A model generated the notes under the pieces. The model saw only the letters and a list, made by a program, of their open reading frames with translations, was not told where the DNA came from and did not search any database. Made by a program: the position numbers and the translations under genes. From contig CAJIYV010000159.1 of NCBI GenBank assembly GCA_905181745.1, positions 1 to 17,093 of the forward strand: 17,093 nt of DNA, read 5' to 3'. This stretch comes from an uncultured Actinomycetes bacterium. GTDB lineage: Bacteria > Actinomycetota > Actinomycetes > S36-B12. Of this stretch, positions 1 to 7,250 are shown one piece after another (position 1 is the first letter of the stretch; each line of letters starts with the position of its first letter).

Positions 1-11
1 CAAACAAAATG

Positions 12-58
12 TCAAGGGAATCAGCCCCCACCGCCGGTAATGTGTGGGTGTTCCCTGA
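12..58 (+). other. Imperfect hairpin upstream of the first gene
   Basis: An inverted repeat pairs TCAAGGGAA at 12-20 with TTCCCTGA at 51-58, leaving one bulged A. An inner CCCAC at 27-31 pairs with GTGGG at 44-48. It could be the end of an upstream transcript, although no T-run follows, or a 5' leader structure of the gene at 91. A TAATGT hexamer at 39-44 falls within the structure and could be a -10. The role is unknown; only the complementarity is observed. Confidence 0.3.
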
Positions 59-90
59 ACGGGCGCGCAATCACAACAAAAGGAGTACTC

Positions 91-504
91 ATGTCACAGC
101 CCGAAACAGTGCGTCGCCCATTGGGGATCATGTTGGTAACAGCGCTGATCGGATTTGGTGCCGTGTTAAACATCACTTTTGGTATCTTGATGATTTTTGC
201 AATCTTCGGCACCAATCCCACTCTTACCGACCCATTGGGCAACGACCACGTTATCGGTGGAGGTTGGCTGCTTGTCAACGGAATAATCACCTTGATCTTG
301 GGCCTGATGTACCTATGGCTAATCAAGATGACCATGATCGGATCAGCGACTGCTCAGGTCATTATTCAGATACTTGCCATGATCAATATCGTGTTTGCGA
401 TTTTCAACCTGCCATACGGTTGGTGGACAATTTTCATCAGCATGATCATTTTGCTCATGGTGAGTAGCGCTAAAGCCACGATGTGGTTTAGGCAAACCGA
501 CTAG
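91..504 (+). CDS. Small four-helix integral membrane protein, DUF7144-like
   Basis: This 137-residue protein is almost wholly hydrophobic. It has a short polar N-terminus (MSQPETVRRP) and about four membrane segments at roughly residues 10-38, 52-76, 80-104 and 106-128. The last two are separated by a short NLPYGWW turn. I chose the start at 91 because AAAGGAGT lies about 5 nt upstream. An in-frame ATG at 40 would add 17 polar residues with no ribosome binding site. The layout resembles the small actinobacterial membrane family DUF7144, but that assignment is from general resemblance only. No catalytic motif is visible, and function is unknown. It is monocistronic, ending in a strong terminator. 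Confidence 0.75.
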   Translation: MSQPETVRRPLGIMLVTALIGFGAVLNITFGILMIFAIFGTNPTLTDPLGNDHVIGGGWLLVNGIITLILGLMYLWLIKMTMIGSATAQVIIQILAMINIVFAIFNLPYGWWTIFISMIILLMVSSAKATMWFRQTD

Positions 505-515
505 TTCTATTTGAG

Positions 516-564
516 ACGGTGACCGAGTCGGTACTGACTACCGGGTCGGTCACCGTTTTGTTTT
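516..564 (+). terminator. Rho-independent terminator after the membrane protein gene
   Basis: ACGGTGACCGA at 516-526 pairs perfectly with TCGGTCACCGT at 546-556. An inner stem (529-533 with 539-543) extends it to a five-base loop. The hairpin is followed by TTTTGTTTT at 556-564. On the minus strand the U-tract is poor (TCTCAAAT), so it mainly serves the plus-strand gene. The convergent DUF2017 gene ends inside the T-tract. Confidence 0.85.
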
Positions 565-1103
565 CACTCTCCGCCAAAGTAACCGATTGAAATCAAGGTT
601 TCCTGCATCCAGGTGAGCCAGTCGTAAAGTTCATGTAGTTGGTAAAGCGGATCTGATTCTGATCGTTCTTCATTCCATGATTCTTGATCGATCTCAAGTC
701 GTGTACCCAGCGCCAACCGCAGGCTATTGAGAAACCCCACCCACTGTTGCCATTGATCGGAGTTGAGTGTGAGCTTTGTTCGCCCTTCCAAGTCCGCCAG
801 TACCCGCTTCGCCCTCGTCACATTCGTGTCCCTCAAGGAACGTTCGGTGAATCTTCTGAACTCCATGGAAGCATCTGGGTCATCGGGATACGCATCAGGA
901 AAAAGTCTGGTTAATATTGGGTCTGTCGGTTTCGCTGCTTGTGAATCAATCCCGATTAGCGCTGCCAGCGGGTCTTCATTTTCGACCACTTCGCTGTTCG
1001 GCGAAGTAATGTCAAGTAACTGGTTGGCGAGATCGCCCAGAACCTTGACTTCAATCGGTTCAATGTGGATCACGATCTGCTCGCCATCGGCTTTAATCTC
1101 CAT
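564..1103 (-). CDS. DUF2017 family protein, partner gene of clpS
   Basis: This 179-residue soluble acidic protein begins MEIKADGEQIVIHIEPIEV. It contains the helix-rich segment DPILTRLFPDAYPDD...EFRRFTE...LRDTNVTRAKRVL and a C-terminal LYDWLTWMQETLISI. This organisation matches actinobacterial DUF2017, which is commonly encoded directly downstream of clpS, as here: the gap is 21 nt on the same strand. GAGGA lies about 4 nt upstream of the ATG, supporting the start. The molecular function is unknown. The conserved pairing with clpS suggests a link to N-degron recognition or Clp proteolysis, which is inference. The gene ends in the T-tract of the opposing terminator, so the two transcripts converge here. 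Confidence 0.85.
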   Translation of the reverse strand: MEIKADGEQIVIHIEPIEVKVLGDLANQLLDITSPNSEVVENEDPLAALIGIDSQAAKPTDPILTRLFPDAYPDDPDASMEFRRFTERSLRDTNVTRAKRVLADLEGRTKLTLNSDQWQQWVGFLNSLRLALGTRLEIDQESWNEERSESDPLYQLHELYDWLTWMQETLISIGYFGGE

Positions 1104-1124
1104 GTGTCCTCGATCTTTAGCCGT

Positions 1125-1469
1125 TTAGTCTTTAGACAGAGTGGCCCAGAGGCCATAGGTGTGCATTGCCGCAACGTCTTTCTCCATGGCTTCTCGGCTG
1201 CCAGTTGACACAATTGCCTTGCCTTCGGTGTGGACCAGCAGCATGAGGTAGTCGGCCTTTTCCTTACTGAATGTGAAGTACTCCATAAACACATAGGTAA
1301 CGTATTTCATCAGGTTGATGGGGTCATCCCACACTGTCGTGGACCAGGGACGGTCCAACTCGCTATCCAACCCCAGCTCGGGGATGGTTTCCAATGGGGT
1401 AGAGGTCAAGGTCACAGTTATCGGGATAGACATCGGCATCTGTACAGGCATCTGTACAGGCAACGTCAT
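1125..1469 (-). CDS. clpS: ClpS, adaptor of the Clp protease
   Basis: ClpS binds proteins with destabilising N-terminal residues and delivers them to the Clp ATPase-protease in the cytosol. The core is clear: PWSTTVWDDPINLMKYVTYV (residues 41-60), then FTFSKEKADYLMLLVHTEGKAIVSTGSRE and a terminal GLWATLSKD. Asp49-Asp50 and His80 match the N-degron pocket of the family. The start is uncertain. ATG codons at 1469, 1451, 1439 and 1433 give 114, 108, 104 or 102 residues, and none has a clear Shine-Dalgarno. I took the first one, because the next gene is divergent and any longer frame would run deep into it. The variable N-terminus contains a MPVQ repeat made by a tandem DNA repeat. DUF2017 follows 21 nt downstream. 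Confidence 0.88.
   Translation of the reverse strand: MTLPVQMPVQMPMSIPITVTLTSTPLETIPELGLDSELDRPWSTTVWDDPINLMKYVTYVFMEYFTFSKEKADYLMLLVHTEGKAIVSTGSREAMEKDVAAMHTYGLWATLSKD
1435..1462. repeat. 12-bp tandem repeat in the clpS N-terminus
   Basis: The unit GGCATCTGTACA occurs twice in tandem (1435-1446 and 1447-1458), followed by a partial GGCA. Read on the minus strand it encodes MPVQ-MPVQ-MP and creates several alternative ATG starts for clpS. Confidence 0.85.
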
Positions 1470-1508
1470 CAACACTATGACATTGTGGCATGGACCGGGT
1501 TGATCAAC

Positions 1509-1520
1509 TAGAGTTGGAAT
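1509..1520 (+). promoter_or_regulatory. Putative leaderless promoter of the aminotransferase
   Basis: TAGAGT at 1509-1514 ends exactly 6 nt before the ATG at 1521, which would put transcription start at the start codon. A perfect 10-bp palindrome, GTTGATCAAC, sits directly upstream at 1499-1508 and could be an operator. No good -35 is visible. Confidence 0.5.
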
Positions 1521-3239
1521 ATGATACCCGCGTTTATCGTGCCGCCCGCCGAGCCTGGCCTGCCCGAACCAGCGATTCTTGCCCGGATCCGTGAGTCGGT
1601 GATCGGTGATAACCAATTGATGCGGGGGCCATTTGGGCCCAGACGGGTCACCTACGCGGACTACACCGCCAGTGGACGCAGTGTTTCTTTCATAGAGGAT
1701 TTTATCCGCGCAGAAGTCCTCCCCCGTTATGCAAATACCCACACGGAGTCCAGCGGTACAGGATTGCAAACCACGCGTTTACGCGAAGACGCCCGCTCAA
1801 TCATCAAGGACGCGGTTCACGGCGATAGCGACACCGCGGTAATTTTCTGCGGCTCAGGATCCACTGCAACAATCAACAAACTAATTGGTATTTTAAATCT
1901 TCGCTTACCCGCAGATCTTGACGCGAAATATAATCTCATAAATCAGATCCCTGCCCACGAACGACCAGTGGTTTTTATTGGCCCGTTTGAGCACCACAGC
2001 AATGAACTTCCCTGGCGTGAGTCAATCGCAGATGTTGTCACCATTCATGAAGATGCAAACGGGCAAATCGATACCAACCAACTTGAAGCTGAACTCATCG
2101 CCTACCAGGACCGACCCCTTCGGATCGCCTCCTTTAGCGCAGGGAGCAATGTCACGGGAATTTTGGCTGACACCGATGCCGTGACTCAACTCATCCACCA
2201 GTACGGGGCCTTAGCTTTCTGGGATTTTGCTGCTTCGGGTCCTTATGTCAATATTGAGATGAACCCCCAAAGCGATACACATCCAGCAGCGTACAAAGAC
2301 GCGATTTTCCTCTCGCCTCACAAATTTATCGGCGGACCCGGAACACCTGGAGTGCTCATTGTTCGCAAAGAGCTCCTGCGCAATACCGTTCCAGAGATTG
2401 TCGGAGGCGGAACAGTCGCTTACGTAAACCAGCTTGAACACATGTATCTCGACGATGTGGAACACCGTGAAGAGGGCGGAACACCAGCCATTATCGAGTC
2501 CATTCGCGCCGGGCTCGTTTTTCAACTCAAAGAAGCAGTGGGCGTTGAAGTTATTCGGGCGCACGAAAACGACCTAGTTGGTCGGGCAATTGACAGCTGG
2601 GAGCCACACCCCAATATTCAAATTCTCGGCAATCTTGACGCAGACCGTCTCAGCATTGTCTCGTTTGTGATTAAGCACCCTGACGGTAAATACCTCCATC
2701 ACAATTTCGTAGTTGCGGTTCTCAACGACCTGTTCGGTATTCAATCTCGAGGCGGATGCAGCTGCGCTGGGCCATACGGTCATCGACTATTGGGAATAGA
2801 TTTGGATACCTCACATGAATACGAGCGCGAAATTAGTCACGGCTGCGAGGGTATTAAGCCCGGCTGGGTCCGCGTGAACTTCAACTACTTCATTTCCGAG
2901 CCCGTATTTGAATACATTGTCAAAGCGGTCCGTTTAATCGCAGATCATGGTTGGGCCCTGCTCCCCCAGTATCGATTCGATGCACTGTCCGGTCGGTGGA
3001 ACCATCGCGACGGCGCCGTTGAGCCTCCCCTGCGCCTTTCCATGTTGAACTACAACGAATCCGGTGAACTGACCTACCCCGTTCACCAAGACATCGCACC
3101 TGAGAGCGCCCTAGCCGATTACTTGGACACAGCCCACGAGCTCCTGCGCACATTGCCCGAACCGGAACTGCTATCAGGTGACAGCGGATACAGCAAGGAC
3201 TTCGACCACCTGCGATGGTTTGATTTACCCGTTACTTAA
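1521..3239 (+). CDS. Class V PLP-dependent aminotransferase/cysteine desulfurase-like enzyme
   Basis: This 572-residue protein has the fold-type I PLP core of class V enzymes. GSGSTATIN at residues 111-119 is the phosphate-binding loop, Asp235 in FWDFAASGPY should hold the pyridine nitrogen, and Lys268 in SPHKFIGGPGTPG is the expected Schiff-base lysine. RGGCSCAGPYGH (410-421) occupies the region where cysteine desulfurases carry their catalytic Cys, with candidates Cys413 and Cys415. The family usually runs to about 400 residues. Here a long C-terminal extension (about 470-572) and insertions make it nearly half as long again. The substrate is not predictable; sulfur transfer from cysteine is possible but unproven. 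The gene appears leaderless, and its last 8 nt overlap the end of the convergent GH18 gene. Confidence 0.85.
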   Translation: MIPAFIVPPAEPGLPEPAILARIRESVIGDNQLMRGPFGPRRVTYADYTASGRSVSFIEDFIRAEVLPRYANTHTESSGTGLQTTRLREDARSIIKDAVHGDSDTAVIFCGSGSTATINKLIGILNLRLPADLDAKYNLINQIPAHERPVVFIGPFEHHSNELPWRESIADVVTIHEDANGQIDTNQLEAELIAYQDRPLRIASFSAGSNVTGILADTDAVTQLIHQYGALAFWDFAASGPYVNIEMNPQSDTHPAAYKDAIFLSPHKFIGGPGTPGVLIVRKELLRNTVPEIVGGGTVAYVNQLEHMYLDDVEHREEGGTPAIIESIRAGLVFQLKEAVGVEVIRAHENDLVGRAIDSWEPHPNIQILGNLDADRLSIVSFVIKHPDGKYLHHNFVVAVLNDLFGIQSRGGCSCAGPYGHRLLGIDLDTSHEYEREISHGCEGIKPGWVRVNFNYFISEPVFEYIVKAVRLIADHGWALLPQYRFDALSGRWNHRDGAVEPPLRLSMLNYNESGELTYPVHQDIAPESALADYLDTAHELLRTLPEPELLSGDSGYSKDFDHLRWFDLPVT

Positions 3240-5049
3240 TTCGGATCTTGAAGGGTGAGGACACTCCGGCGCCAACCCCTAACTTGGGTTTGGCGAAGAC
3301 GCGAAATGTGTATTTGCCTCTCTTAAATTTGGCTTTCTTCTTGATCACAATCCGACCGTTTGCTTTTGTTTTGGCCGCAGTAACTTTTTTCCATTTATCG
3401 CCTCTTTTCACCTGCAAAATAACCTTTTGCCCCGCAGCGCCCGGCCGCACAACTGTAGCGACCTTCATCTTTTTCCCACGCTTAACCTTTTTCGTTTTAG
3501 CTCTTGCGGTAACGGTTGCTGACACTGCTATTGGGAACTCAGCCGAAACAACTTCTGGCGTCGTGTCCGTTGCGCGAATCACAATGCGGAAGGTTGAACT
3601 CACATCAAGCGCGAACGGAATACCTACAGCACCGTCCGCACCCGTTACTCCCGATGCAACGTCAACCCAGGTACCAGAATCTGATCGTTGCAAGACCGCC
3701 GTTGCGTTAACAATTGGGGCATCGTTGTAAGAAGCAGAAGTGGTCAAAGCGGCAGGCTGACCGAATACCACTGACGGAGGAGCTTCAACCCTCACTTCAG
3801 GGACCACGGGAGCAAGCGACTGCGCATAACTGCGAATCAAGGGCCACTGGTTTGGGTTATCCCCGCCCACTGTCCAGTAGGCGGCGGCGTTGATCCCAAA
3901 TTCCCCCACAAGTTGAGTTCTGGCCAAAACACCCTCAGAGCCTAAAAACCACATGACTTTTTCGGCTGAACATGATTGTGCGGCACCATTGGAGTCTGTC
4001 CAATTTACTGTTTTGTTGTAACGAAAGAAATATTCCTTGTTGGTGTCATCCCACTGTGCTGCGCCGCCTTTCTTGGAAATAAATGCGGGGATATCGGCTT
4101 CGGTCATTGAACCCCGTGCGATGAGTGATTTGTAAGCCGACTTCTCGGCACCGCTACTGGATTTTCGGGGACAAATTCCCGTGAGCTTGTACGCCCCTCC
4201 AGATTTTTTTTCACTCCAGAAACGACCGTATGTAGGGACACCGATTTGGACCTTGACCGGATCTATGACCGAAGCTGAGTACTGCACCATTGACCGAACC
4301 CAGTTATAGGGAGCAATCGGACCGGCACCTGAGTAACTGTAGTCATAAGCCATGATTCGAATTCGATCAACAAATGGTGCGATCCCGATCATGTTATAGA
4401 CGTAATAACCGGTGCGGGCGCTGCAAATTCCATTCATGGAACATGGCGAAGGAATTGTTGCTGCCAATTGTTTACCTTGGGCATGCAAGGCTGTTCCCAA
4501 TTCCTGGACGAAAGCGGTCCAGATGGGTTGTGTTGAATCCCAACTTGATCTTCCATCAGAGAAAGCGAATTTTTCATAATCTAAATCAATTCCGTCATAG
4601 TTATTAGCGACAACGATATTGACGATATCCGCAACATGGGCGCTCCTATTTGCCGGATCAGCCAGAAAATTGGCCATTGTTTTCGCTCCCGAAGCATCAG
4701 CGATCGACGGTAGTACCGGGATTCCAGCTGCCCGCAGTTGGGCGAGCGCCCACGATGAGTTCGCTGCAGACTTTCCGTAGTTAGCATTAAAATCAACCTT
4801 TATGCCACTACCCTTTTTAGTGGCTGAATACCAAAAAGGTGACACGTCAACGAATAGATCGCTATTTGCCGTTGCAGTAATAACCCCCTGAGGGTTGCTC
4901 TGGCTGGACATCCAGTAAGGAATCCAGCCGCTCACGATCCGGCTCGGCGGGCTCTCAGCCAAAGCCGGGGTGGCCAAACTCAGTGCGAAGAGGGGGGCAA
5001 GGACAAAAGCGGTGGCACGCCATAAAAAGCGTGAACTTGGGGAAGGCAC
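3232..5049 (-). CDS. Secreted glycoside hydrolase family 18 protein with basic C-terminal domain
   Basis: The 605-residue precursor has a signal peptide ending at about ALA31-ESPP. The GH18 barrel spans about 35-415 and contains the catalytic DGIDLDYE (152-159, with Glu159 the acid/base), MAYDYSY at 233-239 and AAYWTVGGDNP near 389-399. The overall form resembles YaaH/SleL-type and chitinase-like GH18 enzymes acting on N-acetylglucosamine polymers, so peptidoglycan or chitin are the likely substrates. It is followed by an Ig-like beta segment (about 418-510) and a strongly basic Lys-rich beta domain (513-605), probably for binding the cell surface or a polyanion. The start is a GTG with a promoter ending 5 nt upstream. 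It lies 56 nt downstream of an IclR regulator on the same strand, which may control it. The start choice is well supported by the signal peptide. Confidence 0.88.
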   Translation of the reverse strand: MPSPSSRFLWRATAFVLAPLFALSLATPALAESPPSRIVSGWIPYWMSSQSNPQGVITATANSDLFVDVSPFWYSATKKGSGIKVDFNANYGKSAANSSWALAQLRAAGIPVLPSIADASGAKTMANFLADPANRSAHVADIVNIVVANNYDGIDLDYEKFAFSDGRSSWDSTQPIWTAFVQELGTALHAQGKQLAATIPSPCSMNGICSARTGYYVYNMIGIAPFVDRIRIMAYDYSYSGAGPIAPYNWVRSMVQYSASVIDPVKVQIGVPTYGRFWSEKKSGGAYKLTGICPRKSSSGAEKSAYKSLIARGSMTEADIPAFISKKGGAAQWDDTNKEYFFRYNKTVNWTDSNGAAQSCSAEKVMWFLGSEGVLARTQLVGEFGINAAAYWTVGGDNPNQWPLIRSYAQSLAPVVPEVRVEAPPSVVFGQPAALTTSASYNDAPIVNATAVLQRSDSGTWVDVASGVTGADGAVGIPFALDVSSTFRIVIRATDTTPEVVSAEFPIAVSATVTARAKTKKVKRGKKMKVATVVRPGAAGQKVILQVKRGDKWKKVTAAKTKANGRIVIKKKAKFKRGKYTFRVFAKPKLGVGAGVSSPFKIRIK

Positions 5050-5054
5050 ACCCC

Positions 5055-5083
5055 ATTGTGCGTCATGACTCCGAATTGATCAA
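5055..5083 (-). promoter_or_regulatory. Leaderless promoter of the GH18 gene
   Basis: On the minus strand TTGATC (5083-5078) and CACAAT (5060-5055) are separated by exactly 17 nt. The -10 ends 5 nt before the GTG start, so the transcript should begin at or next to the start codon. This gives the GH18 gene its own promoter within the gap after iclR. Confidence 0.6.
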
Positions 5084-5105
5084 ACCGACTTCTTGCACGG
5101 CGTGT

Positions 5106-5747
5106 CTACATCAGCATGCGTGAGACTTCTTGGGCGCTCCGGGCAATTCGGGCACCGAATTCTGTCTCGGAGAACTCACGCGAAGAAATAATTCCAATAC
5201 TTGCCTCAAGTCCCGTAATCCCCGTGAGTGGCACGGCCAACCCATGACTCCCGCCTTCTAAATTGGTAATAACCCACGGCGGGTCAAGCGGTCGGCCAGC
5301 CGCAGTTCGAGCGGCCAAGATTGCGCGACCACCGGCACTCGTCTCCAAGGGGGACCTGGTCCCAATCCGCATCGATACGTGCAGATCACTGCGATTTGGT
5401 TCGGAAACGAGTGCGACCAGGCCGTCATGTGAATCGGCGATCATCAGATAAGCGGTACAGCTCAGGGCTTCCGCGAGCATTCGAAGTGCGGGTCCAGAAG
5501 CTTCACGTACCAGGGGTTGAATGACGCGAGCCAGTGCTAATAGACCAAGCCCTAGTCGACATTTTCCATCGACCGACCTTCGTAGCAGCGAATGCGCCTC
5601 CAGAGTGACCACGAGCCGGTAGGCCACAGTTCGCCCCACACCTAGTTTCTGGCTGAGTTCGGTGACACTTAAGCCTTCCGGGTGTTCGGCCAACACCTCC
5701 AGCACACTTAATCCTCGATCAAGTGTTTGCGAGGTTTCCTTAGTCAC
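5106..5747 (-). CDS. IclR-family transcriptional regulator
   Basis: The N-terminal winged helix-turn-helix is clear: TLDRGLSVLEVLAEHPEGLSVTELSQKLGV..TVAYRLVVTLEAH with LLRRSVDGKCRLGLGLLALA after it (residues about 8-75). This is the standard IclR DNA-binding layout. The C-terminal effector domain (80-213) keeps the SMRIGTRSPLETSAGGRAILAA motif and a GITGLEASIGIIS strand. At 213 residues it is shorter than the usual 240-280, so the effector domain is reduced. The start is GTG; TTAGGTTGAG upstream could act either as a weak ribosome binding site or as the -10. The ligand is unknown. Its position just upstream of the GH18 gene suggests control of that gene, or of itself, as IclR proteins often do. 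Confidence 0.87.
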   Translation of the reverse strand: MTKETSQTLDRGLSVLEVLAEHPEGLSVTELSQKLGVGRTVAYRLVVTLEAHSLLRRSVDGKCRLGLGLLALARVIQPLVREASGPALRMLAEALSCTAYLMIADSHDGLVALVSEPNRSDLHVSMRIGTRSPLETSAGGRAILAARTAAGRPLDPPWVITNLEGGSHGLAVPLTGITGLEASIGIISSREFSETEFGARIARSAQEVSRMLM

Positions 5748-5752
5748 AACTC

Positions 5753-5781
5753 AACCTAACCACTGCCTGCGGAAAAAACAA
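5753..5781 (-). promoter_or_regulatory. Putative iclR promoter
   Basis: Minus-strand TTGTTT (5781-5776) and TAGGTT (5758-5753) are 17 nt apart, and the -10 ends 5 nt before the GTG. The -35 overlaps the downstream arm and U-tract of the DUF308 terminator, so the two signals share bases. Confidence 0.4.
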
Positions 5782-5813
5782 AGTGCCCCTCAATAAAGAG
5801 GGGCACTTTGTTT
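5773..5813 (-). terminator. Strong terminator of the DUF308 gene
   Basis: A perfect 16-bp stem pairs 5776-5791 with 5798-5813 around the six-base loop AATAAA. Read on the minus strand, the stem ends in TTTGTTTTTT, a good U-tract, just past the DUF308 stop codon at 5824. It probably insulates iclR from upstream transcription. Confidence 0.88.
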
Positions 5814-5823
5814 CTCAAATTTA

Positions 5824-6402
5824 TTAAGCGACCAAATCCTTGGTCCTACTACGAACAATGAATGATGCAATGATTTCGTAAAGACCAATCAAGACGAGCC
5901 AAATACCCACTACCCAAGCGAGAGTAGTCAAAGCTAGGGCTGGCTGAACAAGAATTACGACGCCACCGACGAGCATGATGATTCCGAAGAAGATATTCCA
6001 ACCTCGGCCTTCTTTGGAGTCAAAGCCCATGAACAAGCTGGCGAATCCACGGAAGAGGAAGGCAATGCCGACGAAAATGCCGAGCAGGTCGACAGCGTTA
6101 TCTGCAGCACTGCGGATTGCAAAGATACCCAAAATTACCGAAAGCACGCCGGTGATCAGCAGAAGCGCACGGGTTCCCCCGGTGAGACCTGACGCGAATG
6201 ACCGAACAATTTCAAAAATGCCTGAAATGATCAGATAAATCGCAAAAAGTACCGCAACGACTATCACCGTTGGTGTTGGCCATGAGATGATGACTATTCC
6301 CACCACGAGACTGATAATTCCACCGAAAAGTAGCAGCCACCAGATACGACCGATAGATGCCAACATATTGTCGTCGGCTTCCATTTCAACTTGGGATGAC
6401 AT
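5824..6402 (-). CDS. DUF308/HdeD-like membrane protein
   Basis: The 192-residue protein has about six membrane helices arranged as repeated two-helix units. They include WWLLLFGGIISLVVGIVII, AVLFAIYLIISGIFEIV, LLLITGVLSVILGIFAI, GIFVGIAFLFRGFASLF, FFGIIMLVGGVVIL and LAWVVGIWLVLIGLYEII. Recurrent G-x-R/E-I pairs at helix ends are typical of DUF308, the family of E. coli acid-resistance protein HdeD. The start at 6402 is set by GGAGGT four bases upstream; an ATG at 6414 precedes that site and is not used. The function in actinobacteria is unknown, and a general membrane or stress role is only inference. The gene is monocistronic with a strong terminator. Confidence 0.85.
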   Translation of the reverse strand: MSSQVEMEADDNMLASIGRIWWLLLFGGIISLVVGIVIISWPTPTVIVVAVLFAIYLIISGIFEIVRSFASGLTGGTRALLLITGVLSVILGIFAIRSAADNAVDLLGIFVGIAFLFRGFASLFMGFDSKEGRGWNIFFGIIMLVGGVVILVQPALALTTLAWVVGIWLVLIGLYEIIASFIVRSRTKDLVA

Positions 6403-6506
6403 TTTTACCTCCATAGTATGTGCCCTAGGTTGGGCTATTTGTACTATTTGTTATGTTACTACAGGTCACTCTTCATATAAGTAGTTGCCGCACGGACACG
6501 CCCACA

Positions 6507-7250
6507 TTAGTGAACTCTTTGGAGAAAGCTCTGGGTTTCAACACGGCGCGGCCGCTCAAAAAGTTCAGTGGCCGTTCCACTTTCCCACACCACGCCCTCG
6601 TGCAGGAAGCACACCTGGTCAGCGATCTCTTTGGCAAAGGACATCTCATGGGTCGCCATCACGATTGTTAATCCACCAGCGCGAAGTTCGCGTACAGAGT
6701 CAAGAACTTCGCCGACCAGCATCGGATCCAGAGCAGATGTGATCTCGTCGAACAGCATGATCTCGGGTTCCATCGCGAGTGCTCTAACAATTGCCACCCG
6801 CTGGGCTTGCCCTCCGGAAAGTCGATCGGGGTAGTCCAGTGCCTTGGATTCCAACCCAAATCGCGTCAACAGCTCCATGGCCGCGACTTTGGAGTCTTTC
6901 TGGGACTTCTTCAGAACCCGGATTGGACCAAGCGTGATGTTGTCGAGCACTTTCATGTGCGGAAAAAGATTGTAAGACTGAAAAACAATTCCAATTCGAC
7001 GACGAATCGCATCAAGATCGGCGTTAAATGCCGTGACATCAAGATCCCCATTAACCATGATGCTTCCGGCATCAACGGTTTCCAATGCATTGATGCAACG
7101 GAGTAGTGTTGACTTTCCCGAACCGGACGCCCCAATCAACGCTGTTGCCGAATGTTGCGCCACGTCCAGTGAGGTCCCCCGCAATACCGGATACCCATCA
7201 AAAGCTTTCCATACCCCATCAACGCAAATATATGAATCCTGCTTGATCAC
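6507..7250 (-). CDS. ATP-binding subunit of a polar amino-acid ABC importer
   Basis: This 247-residue ATPase has all the motifs of the GlnQ/HisP family: Walker A GASGSGKST (40-48), Q-loop Gln91, signature LSGGQ (144-148), Walker B IMLFDE (164-169), D-loop SALD and switch His201. It powers uptake through the permease encoded just upstream. The GTG start overlaps the permease stop as GTGA, indicating translational coupling, and GAGGGGGG lies upstream as a strong ribosome binding site. The ABC signature is LSGGQAQRVAIVRAL and Walker B reads DEITSALDP, both close to family consensus. It is the last gene of the operon, and I see no convincing terminator after it. Confidence 0.93.
   Translation of the reverse strand: MIKQDSYICVDGVWKAFDGYPVLRGTSLDVAQHSATALIGASGSGKSTLLRCINALETVDAGSIMVNGDLDVTAFNADLDAIRRRIGIVFQSYNLFPHMKVLDNITLGPIRVLKKSQKDSKVAAMELLTRFGLESKALDYPDRLSGGQAQRVAIVRALAMEPEIMLFDEITSALDPMLVGEVLDSVRELRAGGLTIVMATHEMSFAKEIADQVCFLHEGVVWESGTATELFERPRRVETQSFLQRVH

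Noticed and set aside
9..467. A 152-residue open frame overlapping the first membrane protein gene in another plus frame
   Set aside because: It has low-complexity His/Arg/Asp-rich composition and no ribosome binding site. The overlapping frame at 91 has a clear one and a consistent membrane profile.
1470..1769. Long upstream extension of the clpS frame
   Set aside because: It would overlap 249 nt of the divergent aminotransferase gene, and the added residues do not resemble ClpS.
3248..3730. A 160-residue plus-strand frame opposite the GH18 C-terminus
   Set aside because: It is an antisense shadow of the Lys-rich coding region, with no ribosome binding site and no family pattern.
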